DNA of 64,000 nucleotides from Cryptomeria japonica (GCF_030272615.1 NC_081411.1:42149140-42213139); one strand, 5' to 3'; numbered from the stretch's first letter, positions 36,600 to 48,715 are shown. Notes: generated by a model not told the origin, from the letters alone. Numbers and translations are program-made.

Positions 36600-37545
36600 T
36601 GTTGGAATCCAATACCACTAAGAGGGGGGGTGAATCAGAGTTATACGGAAATGATCAATTTTAACTTTATTAAAACATGCATACACCAACCGGTATACCG
36701 ATACATACAGAATTCAAAGAAGTAAAGCAACCAATAAGCCAATCACATAAATAAGAATCATAACACACAAAATTATACGTGGAAAACCACAAAGAGGAAA
36801 AACCGCAATGCAATTTGTGACCCACAATATCAATCCACTAGCCATATGAAGAGATATTAGAAAATATGAGGGGTTTGCACTTGTAGGAAGGCTTACAGCC
36901 TAGAGCACACTGCTTAATCACAAAAGGAGCCTCACTAACTACATATAAATCCATACTACAATCCGGAGAAGTGTTGAACTACTAAGATAGCATCCTCTAT
37001 GCCAAAATACAGTTCTAGTTTAAGCTTTGTCTGTTCTGGTTTGTAACCCTAAACCCTTCACCGGAATAACCCTTATATAAATATCCTCACATACATAATC
37101 TCTCTGATATATTTCACATCTCCTTCCAATTACATATTTGCATGATGATTGATCAAAATGTTGTATCAAAATGATCTATCAAACTGACCTATATACCCTA
37201 TACAAATTATCATACCTTATGTCAGCTTAGAAAGATATATACAATATCAATTTACATGTCGGATAGACAACATAAATGCATAAATATTAAAAATAATTGC
37301 CGATGTCAAAACTAAGAGATGTCGGCGTCCAATACTGATAACCTTATTCTAAACCATGTCGGCATACATTGTCGATAACCAAAGAAATCCTTCCATCTTA
37401 TCGGTGTTGGTGTCGGTGCCAGTGTAGTGTCGGTGAAGTCCTTGTTGGTACACAACTGAACCAAAACATGAAGCTGGAACACAATACCATGTTGCCATCA
37501 ATGAAAACATAGTGAAACCAACCAATTGAGTTTCAATTGCCAACA
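36600..37545 (-). repeat. 3' LTR of copia-type copy 1
   Basis: On + it starts TGTTGGAATCC followed by the AGAGGGGGGGTGAATCAG motif and ends GCCAACA. A TATA box for the element's strand lies at about 37075-37084 (TTATATAAAT on +). It pairs with 42553-43465. Confidence 0.92.
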
Positions 37546-37560
37546 ATCTCCCCTTTTGGC
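37546..37560 (-). other. Polypurine tract of copia-type copy 1
   Basis: GCCAAAAGGGGAGAT on the - strand against the LTR start TGTTGGC. Related tracts at 58750 and 61567 precede the LTRs of copies 2 and 3. Confidence 0.85.
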
Positions 37561-37869
37561 ATTGATGGCAACCTCATGTGGAAAATGGTCAAGGTTTCAT
37601 CCATTGGTTACATCTTGCCTGCTCCCCCTTAGCTGAATATTCATTAATGCAAAATACTCCGCATCTCCATATCTCCATATTTTCATATCTATAACTCCCC
37701 CTAATGTATACAACTCCTCCTATTCTTTTTCCAATCTATATCACTCCCTCTTTGACATAAATGCCATCAAAAATTCTAAAAGGAATGTCAAAGATAAAAA
37801 AAACTTTACAATTGATATCCCAAAAATATCTTACCAGAGCTTAACCAATTTCAAAATTTCAGGATAAGT

Positions 37870-40800
37870 CTTCTCCAATAGCTCAAGATAAGTATCTCAA
37901 CTAATTTTGAAAGTACCAAAAATGGATACAAGTCCATTTAATATATGTGCAAATGACTCTTTCTCATTTACCTCTGTCGGTGTGAGCTTTCCCACCATAT
38001 CCATACATTCTTTCTTACGTACACTGAGTAAATCCAACCAGGGACTCACCAAGGTTCTCAGACTTCTGGCTCTTCTTAATATTTTGTCTCTTTCCTTCTC
38101 AAGAATAGAAATTTGGTTTTCCAAAATCAAAATTTGACCATCAATGGATATAGTCAATGAAGTCAATCCGTCAAAAGATTTAGCTATATTTGCAATTTTC
38201 TCCTGAAGTTATTTTATCTTCTTATCCACATTAGTTGTAAGTATATCAGTGTTACAACATAGCCTATAAATATTTGTACATTGCTTCAAAGAATTATCTA
38301 TCAGTTTGAGCTTCTCATCAATCTTTTTCTTCTCATATTCAATCACCTAATCAAATGCATCTCTCTTAGCCCGAGTGAACGTCTCCAGTGCTTGCCAATT
38401 TGAAATCTGTTGTAAGGATTGAAAATCCTTTGAAATATACTCAGTAATTATTTTAAGCTTGTCGGATGGGCTCGCTTCATTGTCAATCTTGCACTCTGGG
38501 ACTAGTCTATGTAAAATAGTGATTGACTAATCAATAATCCCTTTATCTGTAGATCCCTCCTTCATTAGATTTTTGTGTTGCCATCATCAAGAGTTCAGTA
38601 GGACCCAACTTTGTTATATTTTTATTTTCAACCTTTGAAGTGTCAATTGACAACAATGATGGACCAACAACCTATTCTCTATTGGTTTCCCCTTTCTTCT
38701 CCTCTGACGATTTATCCTTTATAACTTCCTCACTTGCACGGGTGGCTTCACCACTTGGTGTAGTCTATGTAACTATCGGTTCATCTGTAGGAACAGTAAC
38801 TTCAACATCCGCATTTGTATCCAGAGGATTGTTATCCTTAATATTAATATCTTGTACATCATCAACTTTTTCACTCTCTGTATTAACTGATATCTCAATA
38901 TTTGTTTGTACGTTTGTATTTACTGGGGGCTAGATTTCCACTATCTTAATATTTTTCAAAACTGAGGGTGAAGTACCCATAATCCCCTTTCCTTTTCCTT
39001 CAACCGAGGTGTCAACAGTGTCTGTCTTGGATTCTGATGAAGTAAAGAATCCTTTGTTCTCTTCAAAGAACTTAACCCATGCTTTTTGAGTCTCCTTTAT
39101 TATTTCATTTACCCTTCCTAGCATTAGACTAGTTATTCTATGTTTTCTATTAAAGACTTTTCTATCTACCACCTCAAGTGTCCTTTCCATTTCCTCTGGA
39201 GCAATAGTAACACAAACATATAATAACTCTTGAATTATAATATGCTTGCCTTCTTGCACAGTTGGTAGTCTTCTAGCATCTAACATATTGTACAATTCAA
39301 CCGGTAGTTGATTTTCAATTTCTATTAAAAATTTCTTATAAATATCTAAGTATAATAAGGTTTCTTCCTCTACCTCTCTTTGTTCATCATCCTCAAAGTG
39401 TTCATAATAGAACTGTACATTCTTTAACATACCAGCATTAGTGATTTCATCTACTAACTCTGCACAGGTTTAGGTGGAATGATAGTCACATTACTGGATT
39501 GAATTGCCAGATCGATGTCACTCTTCTTTTTACTCTTTGCAGTACTAGACGCAGCTGAAGGTGTTGCCTTTGGTGCTTTCTTCTATTCCAGTATTTTGAA
39601 TGTGACCTTCCTAACCGGTTTCTTTTTAGCTTCAACCTTTGTTTCCTCTGTTTTCTTCCTTACAACCCTCTTGAATGCCAGAGGTGTGTCATCCTCAGAT
39701 TCAGACTTTGTTGTAACAAGCTCAATGTGTACTTATGGATTCGTCCTTTTCCTACCTTTCTCCGAAACAACATCAATTAATTATTTGATGTCTTGTGAGA
39801 CCTTCTCAACAAATTTGCTAGCCTTTCCTTCTTCTATCTCTTCTTCTGGTTGAACTTTGTTTCAACCTCTTGTGTTTTCTATTGTGCAGTACCACAGGGC
39901 TTCTCTGTCTCATCAATAGGTGCACCAATCTGCATTTTTTCATAAGCATCAAGGATCTGTGTATCCACTTCATAGCCCATTTCCTCAATCCAAATTTTTT
40001 GGGGCTTAACCGCTTCCATAAGTGTTTCATCCTTCTTCACCATGAAGCATATGTCAGTTGAATATTTTTCTACAATATGCTTAGGAGCCCTTACCCTAGA
40101 CTTCATAGATTTATGGAATGCTTTGAAATATCCCCATACCTTATCATCTCTTTGATTGCCTAGAGTAGAAATTGACTATTTCAATTGTCTACCTATCGGG
40201 ATGTCAAATACCCATCCCCTCTTGCCAAAATTGGGTGTATCATTCATGAAAAATAACATTAAGCAGACTATTAAGTTTCCATACCAAAAAGTTCCCTTCT
40301 TTTCTCCCTTAATCTTTCCTAAGTTTATTAATAACTCATCTAACATCCAACCGCATAGATCCAATTTCACATTCTCTCTCATCATTTTGTATGTAGCTAA
40401 AATGTAGGAACTGGAGATAGAATTCAATTGGTTTGACTGAGTTACCTTATACCCGATGATCATGCTACCAAATCTAATGTATGTGTCAGTAAAAGTACTC
40501 ACTCTCATAGATCTCCTATCAGATGTCACATCGGTGATTTTGTTCATGAAATAATTTGAAACCTTCTTGTCTAGATGTTGCCCAACCGATGGTAAACCAG
40601 TGATTGCCCTAATGACTTCCTTGGTGATCTTGTAAGGTCTATCTAGCCAGATAAACTCACCATGTACTCTACTCAAAATATACCTAATTATCTCATCTTC
40701 AAATTATGGAATGTCTAGAATGTCGGTAAACCCTAAGTCTTCAATGTGCTTGTATGTTGGTTTCATCTTTTCAGATTCTCCCATCAGCTCGCTCATGTAC

Positions 40801-41100
40801 ATCTCCTTTATTTCTGATGTTCCTAAGTCCTCAATGTGATAGTGTATATATGACCTAACATCTTCAACATAGACAACTCATCCTGGAACATGGGAAAATG
40901 CTCCAACTGAATATTCTAGGGTAGCGACATGCGAATACCACTTGAAAATTGGCCTGGGGTGATCCTTTACCTCTACTACAATCGGGTTTGTAACAAATAT
41001 AGGAATAGATGATGATCTCACTTTCATGTTTAAGATAAATACCTTTTGATCTTTCTCGGTGAAAACCTTCAACAGACTCTTCTAGTCACCGGTGAAATTG
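37870..41100 (-). pseudogene. Unrecognised accessory protein of copia-type copy 1
   Basis: A decayed frame of roughly 1,000 codons running leftward, interrupted by stops. Order on the element strand: a region near 40878-41072; a well-preserved globular segment (40176-40676) containing FIWLDRPYKITKEVIRAI, TGLPSVGQ and CGWMLDELLINLGKIKGEKK; a short segment (39879-40106) with KIWIEEMGYEVDTQILDAY; a basic low-complexity stretch; an acidic, helical segment (38930-39430) with the MLDARRLPTVQEGKH block; and a coiled-coil end (37897-38400). Copies 2 and 3 show a similar order with an acidic/basic linker and terminal coiled coils. The globular part resembles uncharacterised plant transposon-associated proteins, but I cannot name a family. 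No RT, integrase or protease motif was found. Confidence 0.7.
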
Positions 41101-41387
41101 CTCAAGAAGAAATTTGATCTCTTAAATGCCTTGATCACTCTTAGTCACTCTGAAATCGCTTTGAATGCAAGGTGATCAATAATGAAGTCAATTTGACCTT
41201 TTAATCTCTGAGAAAAACCCTAATCTTCCATTGACATAAATGATTGTTGGTGAAATATATTAGATCTTGAACAGAACATATCCATGCCAAATAAACATCT
41301 TCCAGAACCTCTTCCCAGGTCATATGCAACATCTTCATGAATTTTGCCTACCACTAAGGCATCTGCCTTAGTTACCGGATGAGCTAC

Positions 41388-42538
41388 CTACCAGTGCAAG
41401 AGAAACCTCTTTTGTCGGATAAGTAACCGGTACATTTCCATCTGATGATTGTTCTTCAGTCTTCCTAACCCATCTCTAAGTATGATCTTATCAAATTTCA
41501 CTAACATTCTCTTTCCCTTTCTCATTTGATCCTCCATTACCAACTGATGGATTTCTGATTCTACAGAATTTAGCAATATGCCTAACCTCATTGCATGCAT
41601 AACATGTAACATTGTTCCTTTGAATTGCTTTGCTAAAACTGATGAAATTGCTTGACCTGCACTGATTAGCTATATGTCCAAACTTTCCACATGCATAGAA
41701 TTTAACATTCATTCTGCAATCTTCTATCTTATGACCATACTTATTGCATTTAGAACATTTATTAGGAGCAGAATCAAGATTCTGATTTGCTCTGTTTCTA
41801 CATTGCCTAGCCATGTGACCAAATCTATTGCAAACAAAATATCTACCATTAAATTTATAAGCATTAAATTTCCTTATCGGTGCCTTGTTGTTTTGATCTT
41901 CATTAGCAGTATCGGAACTCTATCCTTGCTCAAATCCAAGTCCAGTGGAATCTCCAATCTGCCTTTGTCTCATCAATAACTCATCTAGCTATGCTGAGCT
42001 AATCTTGAATTTTTCTTTATACTCGCAGTAGTTATATCTTCTCTCAGAATTGTCATTTGTCTCTCAAGCTCTTGTTCATTACTCTGGGATTGTACTAAAT
42101 TAGTTCGCAACATATCATTCTCATGAACCAACCTACCACATTCTTCAAATTTGTTCTTCAGGGATACAACAAGATTTTATTCCTTTTTCTTTCAGCCTTA
42201 ATCTCCTTAGACATCCTCATAGTTATAACTTGCATTTCATTTTTCACAACCATGTTCTCCTGAATCAATTTCTAACATTGTTCCATAAGTGCATCTTTCT
42301 CTTCATCATCCTAACTTTGCAAAAGTTTCTTCCTCCTAGCCTAAATAGAGGATAACCTCTCTTGTAGGACAAGAATGAATTCCTGAACAGAATTCAATTC
42401 ATCTTGTATCTTCAAGTTCTTCAACCTTTTAGCATCATAATCTTCAAGTGCCATCTCAAGTTGCTTCTCTAAAGCCATATCCATGGATTCCAGATTCAGG
42501 ATCTTCCTCAAGGTATTAAACTTTCTCCAAGGCACAAG
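41388..42538 (-). pseudogene. Gag-like coiled coil and zinc-knuckle protein, copia-type copy 1
   Basis: First coding part after the primer site. It opens with a coiled coil (42341-42535, then 41980-42340 with stops), rich in E, K, L and M. A cluster of zinc knuckles follows (41600-41860). Two keep the full C-x2-C-x4-H-x4-C form (CSKCNKYGHKIEDC and CYACNEVRHIAKFC), and two have lost the first cysteine (around FVCNRFGHMARQC and FYACGKFGHIANQC). Knuckles of this kind are nucleocapsid-like and would bind the element RNA. The position, right after the primer site, supports a gag-derived origin. Confidence 0.8.
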
Positions 42539-42551
42539 GATCTGATATCAA
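42539..42551 (-). other. Primer-binding site of copia-type copy 1
   Basis: TTGATATCAGATC on the - strand, immediately after the 5' LTR. It is a mutated form of the initiator-Met primer site TGGTATCAGAGC that is seen intact at 17424-17435. Confidence 0.75.
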
Positions 42552-42552
42552 T

Positions 42553-43465
42553 TGTTGGAATCCAATAACATTGAGAGAGGGGGTGAATCAGTGTTATACC
42601 ATAATGATCAATTTTAGCCTTATTAAAACATGCATACACCAACTGGTATACTGGTACATACAGAATTGAAAGATGTAAAGCAATCAATAAGCCAATCACA
42701 TAAATAGGAATCATAACACACAAAATTATATGTGGAAAACCTCAAAGAAAAAAAACCACGACAAGATTTGTGACCCACAATATCAATCCACTAGCCATAT
42801 GAAGAGATATTACAAAATATGAGGGGCCTACACTTGTAGGAAGGCTTACAGCCTAGAGCACACTGCTCAATCACAAAAGGAGCCTCACTGACTACATATA
42901 AATCCAGACTACAATCTGGAGAAGTGTTGAACTACTAAGATAGCATCTTCTATGCCAGAATACAGTTCTCATTTAAGCTCTATCTGTTCTGGTTTGTAAT
43001 CCTAAACCCTTTACCGGAATAACCTTAAATAAATATCCTCACATACATAATCTCTCTGATATATTTCACATCTCCCTCCAGTTACATATTCGCATGATGA
43101 TTGATCAAAATGTTGTATCAAAATGACCTATATACCCTATACAAATTATCATGCCTTACGTCGGCTTACAAAGATATATACAATATCAATTTACATGTCG
43201 GCCAGATAACATAAATGCATAAATATTAAAAATAACTTTTGATGTCGGATCCAAGAGATGTCGGACTCCAATATCGATAACCTTATTCTATACCATGTCG
43301 GTAACCAAAGAAATCCTTTTGTCCTGTCGGTGTCGGTGTTGGTGTAGTGTCCGTGGCGAGCCTACTGGTACACACCTGAACCAAAAAATGAAGTCGTAAC
43401 ACAATACCATGTTGACATCAATGACAACATAGTGAAACCAACCAATTGAGTGTCAATTGCCAATA
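42553..43465 (-). repeat. 5' LTR of copia-type copy 1
   Basis: Pairs with 36600-37545; starts TGTTGGAATCC on + and ends CCAATA (expected CAACA). It shares the G-run/TGAATCAG motif at its left end. The many differences from its partner indicate age. Confidence 0.92.
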
Positions 43466-44220
43466 GTGGTTGCCATGGAGGCTAAGGAGAGATCAGGCAG
43501 TGACAGATCTGAGGAGGAGAGTGATTCTTCTGGTGAGGATACTAAGTCTGATGTGTAGCCATAGAGGAGGAGGAGGATGTGTTTGATAGGATTTGCGGCT
43601 GTATCCATGGAGGAGGAGGAGGATGTGTAGCCATTAGACTGACAGAGGAGGATTGATATGCCCCTCCTGCCCCTCAACAATTTGGTACATAGGATCTGCA
43701 ACCTTCATAGCCATAGGGTTTGCAGATTAGAGTGCCTCCCCATCAACAATAGGCACAAATAGCAGCATTATAGGCCTTGTTGCATAGGGTACAAGGTTAG
43801 TTTAAAAAGGCCCAGGCACAGGTTGCACAATTGCAGAGATAGGTGATGATAGTGTCTCTAGAGTGGGATACATCTTGGGTCGAGAGAGATGTTGAGATAG
43901 AGTGACAAAGATGGGAAGAGAAGACAGTTAGATCATTGCAGTAGGCCACATAGGGTGCTACAAGGGATGTCATCCAGAGTCTTGTTGATCAGACAAGGCA
44001 GGCAAACTACTATAGGACTCTGTATTTTCAAGTTATACCATTAGACAGACATGCTCCTACCTATGTTGCCAGTTCTCAGCGCGGGGGTTATCATAAAAAG
44101 AGGGGTAGTGAGGGGGTTGTGGGTCTTATGAGGGATGCTCCTAGCAATAGTGTAGGTGCAGGTAGCTCAAGCTCTCAACCGACAGGTCCTGGAGGTGGTC
44201 AAGCTAATCCAACCCCTTGA
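43466..44220 (+). pseudogene. PMD gene, 3' part
   Basis: Continuation of the PMD pseudogene after the LTR insert. The first frame is acidic and serine-rich (EEESDSSGEDTKSD). After a degraded stretch it becomes a probable coiled coil (QAQVAQLQR, then DQTRQANYYRTLYFQ), and it finishes with a Gly/Ser tail (SSSSQPTGPGGGQANPTP) ending at TGA 44218-44220. A similar Gly/Ser-rich ending is seen in the second PMD remnant near 47000-47041. Sequence from 44221 to 44284 is AT-rich and may be its 3' end. Confidence 0.7.
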
Positions 44221-44284
44221 CTATGTTCTCAGATGCTACATTTTGTACCCTAATGTACTTTATTGATATATACACACATCTTTG

Positions 44285-45088
44285 TGTGTATGGTGAAAAT
44301 GGATACAATAATAACAGAATTGAAAGGCTAAATGAATTCAACCACAAAACCCTAGCCTAACAATCAATAAAGATCCACCATAACATATGAAGATTACCTA
44401 AGACAATGCAAATCAAATGAAATCACAAAGATTATACCATCACATGTCCAATAGGGTTTGGATCTCCATTCTTCCTATCTCTATTGATCTTGCTTGATAT
44501 ATATTTGCTCTCAGATTTTTATATGCACAAGAGCTCAACAAAGAACGGAATGTGGTTGCAAGTAGGATCGTAGTGTAGCCAAGTCCTCCAAAATTGTTGA
44601 TTAGTCTGAGTGATTAGGGTGAGTGATTAGTTATTAGGGTTTGACAATGAAGAAAGCATCTCCTTAAATAGAAGACACAATATGAAATGGAGGGATAAGA
44701 TTGAGAGGTGTAAAAAGAGAGGTCGGCTAGGATTAGAGGGTAGGTAAAAGAAATACCAAAATAATGAAAGAGGTAGGTAGTGTATGAATTAAGAGATGAA
44801 TGACATGTGTCATGGGTAGAAAAGGCTAATGAATTAATTAAATAAATAAAGATTTATTTAATTAATAGAAGAAGTGGAATAATTAAATAAATAAGATATT
44901 TATTTAATTTAGGAAAAGATAATTTAAATAAATAAATGTATTTATTTAAATGAGAAATAAGGCTAGAAGAGGATAAATGAATTAATTAAATAAATAAAGA
45001 TTTATTTAATTAATAGAAGAATTAGGCTTAGATAATTAAATAAATAAAATATTTATTTAATTAGACATGACAATTTTGAGTGTCTACA
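44285..45088 (-). repeat. 3' LTR of gypsy element 2
   Basis: Starts TGTGTATGG and ends GTCTACA on +. The part near the right end (44826-45062) is a row of five AT-rich palindromes such as AAATAAATAAAGATTTATTT. The matching LTR at 55399-56202 has the same length and only a few differences by eye. A CCTTAAATAG block near 44664 (a TATA-like box on -) is the possible promoter core. Confidence 0.92.
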
Positions 45089-45104
45089 TTTTGCCCCTCT
45101 TTGA
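45089..45104 (-). other. Polypurine tract of gypsy element 2
   Basis: TCAAAGAGGGGCAAAA on - directly before the LTR. An identical copy is found at 56203-56218, on the outer side of the other LTR, where no polypurine tract is expected in a simple insertion. Confidence 0.88.
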
Positions 45105-46212
45105 GACAATGCGGCTTGTCGCGTTGTTTCAAAGAAGATAAGATGAACTGATACATTGCTGCACTTTGATGTTGATCATATGATACTTTATTGAGGTTCT
45201 GGTGCTCAAATGATCTCATGATATGATGCTTATGGATGTTTTAGTGCTTAGTGGTGTTTAATGATTTTCTTGATATTGATATGACTTGATTTGATGGACA
45301 TTATTATTGATATGTTATCCATAGATTTTGATCATTTGATTTATTTACTGGCGATTGGTTTTGATGTATATCCTTGGTTTTCCTTTGGATCAGTATGTGG
45401 TCACACCTATATATGATGATATGTTATGGATGCAACTACTTTGATTGCAATGAGCTATCTGATATGCTTTTGATCTATATGACTTGTGCAGATGCTGATG
45501 TAGATGATGTGATGTGTGTGTTGTTGATTTTTATGATCTATAAGCTTATATGATGATGGTAATGATACTATATGTTTAGAAAGTTATATGAAGATGATGG
45601 TGTAAAGATTGCAAATGCTTGTGATTTCTGTAAATGTTTCTAACATGTTTTGTGCTTTTGTGTTTTTTGGATAATGTAATCTAGAATACTACATGTTTTT
45701 ATATGATATGCAAAATACAATAATGAAATGAAATGTGAAATGTATCGTGAAAATGAGATGGATAATGATATGCATGATATGAGATGTATCTAATGTAATT
45801 TGTAAAATGATACAGATAATGTACCTAATGCATCTTTGTAATGATATGAAAATGATAATGTACCTAAATACAAAGTTAAAATTGATAATGATAATGCAAG
45901 ATTAATATGGTATGCAACCTAATGCAAGATTAATAATGAAATGCAACTAAATGCAGAGTAAAATGAAATGATACTAATGCATTCTCATTCCCATAAGTTG
46001 TCATCCAATTTGATCAAAGTGCCAGTGCTTCCTTTGTTTTCATCATCGGGCCTAGATGTGTTGAAAGTTGATACAAGAATCATGGTATATTTGAACCATA
46101 ACGAACTAAGTATAACTTACATGGGTTTTGATATTGCAAGATGACACAAGCATCGAGGTATAATTGAATCAAGACGAATTGAGTGTTGCCTGCATAAAAA
46201 AGACAAGAGTTA
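45105..46212 (-). other. Non-coding 3' interior of gypsy element 2, ATG/GATATG-rich
   Basis: About 1.1 kb of low-complexity sequence rich in GATATGAT and AATGATA words, without a credible gene on either strand. Repeated with near identity at 56219-57326. Confidence 0.7.
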
Positions 46213-46476
46213 TGATAGACTTATAAAGCACTAAGTGGGGGTGAATCAGTGATAGCAAATACAATACCACTTTAATCAAAGAACGGTAAAAATAGTTAAC
46301 CAGTTTATTTAAAACTATGCATGCAATCCAAAGTGATATTAAAGAATCCACAACAAGTAAAACATCCACTATAACACAAGTGTCTATACGTGGAAAAACC
46401 AACTCGGAAAAACCATGGCGAGATGGGACTCACAATTTAACTATCTGTAGTAATAGGTAACTGAATGGTTGAGGTC
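46213..46476 (-). repeat. LTR fragment (type B), left copy
   Basis: Begins TGATAGAC and carries the AGTGGGGGTGAATCAG version of the shared motif, then a TACGTGGAAAAACC block like those in the other copia-type LTRs. It is broken at 46476 by another LTR of the group. The matching segment is 57327-57590. Confidence 0.65.
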
Positions 46477-46639
46477 TGATGAATACTAAGAGGGGGGGGT
46501 GAATTAGTATACCAAAAAATACTATACTTAAACTCTTAAATAGTTTAGCAGATAACGGTATAACAGATTCACTAATAAACTAGTTGAGATAAATGCAAAC
46601 CAAATAGCAAATAAAGCATTCACCCACAAGAGCACAATC
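46477..46639 (-). repeat. Truncated LTR of copia-type family, left copy
   Basis: The first 163 bp of the LTR that is complete at 57591-58749, from TGATGAATAC with the G8 run. It stops abruptly at 46639, where PMD sequence begins. The right copy continues as a normal LTR at the corresponding point (57753/57754), so 46639/46640 is a deletion or recombination junction. Confidence 0.85.
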
Positions 46640-46640
46640 G

Positions 46641-47043
46641 ATGGCTGAGAGATGGCACTCAGAGACTTGTAGTTTGCATTTGCCGATGGGTGAGATGACA
46701 GTCACCTTGGAGGATGTATATAGGATTCTACGGATACCGATCGATGGGGAGTTAGTACCTTATGATCAAGACGGAGATAGGGATGCACTGAGACGAGTGT
46801 TCTAGGATCCAGGACTAGGGATGAGGGTGGGACATGTGGCATGGGATACCATGACATGGACAGGATTAGCACTACCAATAGTGTTGACAGGAGTTATCAG
46901 TGGGTTCCTCTGTCTGGATAGGACGACATGAGGGGTGGCTGCAGGGGACACAGGGGCTAGGAGAGTTGATCTTGGGGTGGGTCCTTCTAGGGCTCAAACT
47001 CCGTCGAGGCCAAGCGGCTCCGAGGGAGGGAGTTCATCATAGC
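46641..47043 (+). pseudogene. Shortened PMD gene, antisense in gypsy element 2
   Basis: The frame opens abruptly at the junction and shows the same PMD blocks as the copy at 35280: MAERWHSE, LHLPMGEMTVTLEDVYRILR, IPIDGELVPYDQ and LPIVLTGVISGFL. A stop lies near 46804. The central PMD part is missing: after about 46930 the sequence passes straight to a Gly/Ser-rich tail (PSRPSGSEGGSSS) with its stop at 47038-47040. The N-terminus and promoter region are lost to the left junction. It lies on the strand opposite to gag, as in gypsy element 1. Confidence 0.75.
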
Positions 47044-48715
47044 CTTAGAGGGCTCCCTATGTATCACTATTGTACCATTTTTGTATTGTAGACACCTGCG
47101 GGTGATTTTGTAGCCATATGATTCTTTTGATATCATTGTATCATGACACTTTTGATTATATATGAGAGATGATCCATTTTTGTGGCAGCTATATGCATGT
47201 GTACCTTATGTGATGAAATGTTCTTATGTGATACATGTTTTATGATATGGATGCTTATATGATGCAATGCAATATATTTTTGTTCTTTTATGTTCTATAT
47301 GTGATGCATGATGCAAATGTGAATGTATGTAATGCAATTGAATATGATAATGCAAATGATTATTTACATAATGAAAATGTGAGATGTGCTAACATGTGTT
47401 GTATGCAGGATGTGATGCAATTGTGATATCTATATGTATGTGTGAAATGCTTATATGTGGTGATGTAGGTGTAACTATATGAAATGCAAATGTTTTTGGT
47501 GTGTCATTATACTCAGTCATGTGATAGCGGGCTACGCGGACTCGAGAAGGACAATGGAAGTCAATCAAGAAAGGGGGATGGAAGACAAAAGATATGAACG
47601 TGAAAGAGCTTCTTGTGCGTTATCATCATTGAGCTTTATTATGGCAGAATAGGTTATGACAATCGAGGCATTTGTTCGGCCCAGAAAGTCATTGTACCTG
47701 TTTGCATGGAGATAAGATGGTCACAAACAAGGAATGCCCCAGTTCATACTAGACTCACAGTGTCCTCATATCCTTGGACAAGTCATAGCATTACTAAAAG
47801 ACAATCAACAGACAGCAAATGCAAATAGGTGACGATACCCCATCCTCGCCTTTCTAGTCAAAGACATCTTGGAAAAGCTAAAAGACATGTCACCAAAAAG
47901 ATAAAATCAAAAGAAAACCAAGACTCGACGCCAACATCCACTGTAGTCCTCAAGTTTAGTGTCTCTTGTCACTTGTATAAGTCTTATTTGATTGTGGTCA
48001 CAATGTTTATTTTCACAGAAAGGATAGATAGCACTGAACCATATGTTATCTGAGTCTGTTGAAAGATTTGATTTGTTGAAGCCCATTGTTGTTGCTATGT
48101 CGCATCTGAAACTGACTGAATCTATGAAACTGATACTTTATTGCGAAGAAGACAGAACTTTATTGCGGATCTGTGATGCAGATGTTGCTTTATTGTGGAT
48201 TGTGCGCGAATAGACTGAAGGAAGCTGGAAGAAACTGTACTCCTCGAAACAAATGATGTTCTCAGTTCCACACCCATCACTAGACGTAGGATTTGCCTTA
48301 GCCACAGATAGGATCTGATTTATTATGGATGGAAAGGGATGAAAAGGGAGGTTTATTATGAATGGCGAACCAATCTTAGGTAGATCAATAACAAGCCATG
48401 ATGGGAATGGGTAAGTTTATTATGAACGAATTGGTTGTGAGTGTGTGCAAAGTGAAGTGATGAAAGAGAATCCTGAAGGAGGGAGGAGCAATGTCTCTAC
48501 TCATGGCGCTGGTGACCTAGTTTTCACCATGGTACTTGCCCAGGGCGCCACCGAAGTGGTTTTCACCGTTGGACAAAATTATTTCTCTTTACTTTTTTTT
48601 CAATTTTTCAATTTTTTTGTTGTCACAAGGCGCCTGTTTGCCAGGTTTTCACCAAGTAATGATTTTTTTGTTTTATAATTTTTTTTGTATTTTTGAATTA
48701 GGATATTCTGAAGAG
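47044..48715. other. Interior of gypsy element 2 between PMD remnant and integrase tail
   Basis: No recognisable gene. The section 47110-47520 is the ATG/TATG-rich tract that matches 23640-23990. From 47520 to 48440 the sequence is less repetitive but closed in all frames beyond about 75 codons. Near 48500-48650 GGCGCC-containing words and T runs occur. Any pol sequence between integrase tail and PMD is beyond recognition. Confidence 0.6.

Larger units (their letters stand above)
36595..43470 (-). mobile_element. Non-autonomous copia-type LTR element, copy 1
   Basis: Complete element on the - strand inserted in the PMD pseudogene. LTRs are 36600-37545 (3') and 42553-43465 (5', final CAACA mutated to CAATA). 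Target duplication is GTGGC/GTGGT (36595-36599 and 43466-43470, one mismatch). The primer site next to the 5' LTR resembles the initiator-Met type (TTGATATCAGATCC on -), and the polypurine tract (37546-37560) abuts the 3' LTR. The interior codes for coiled coil, zinc knuckles and a long unrecognised protein. No protease, integrase, RT or RNase H is visible in about 5 kb. The LTRs are diverged, so the insertion is not recent. Confidence 0.92.

Noticed and set aside
44285-46639. A single 2.35-kb LTR bounding gypsy element 2
   Set aside because: The right edge of the block has no TG/CA end, and a polypurine tract lies at 45089-45104, directly after the 804-bp unit. The left copy stops in the middle of another LTR.
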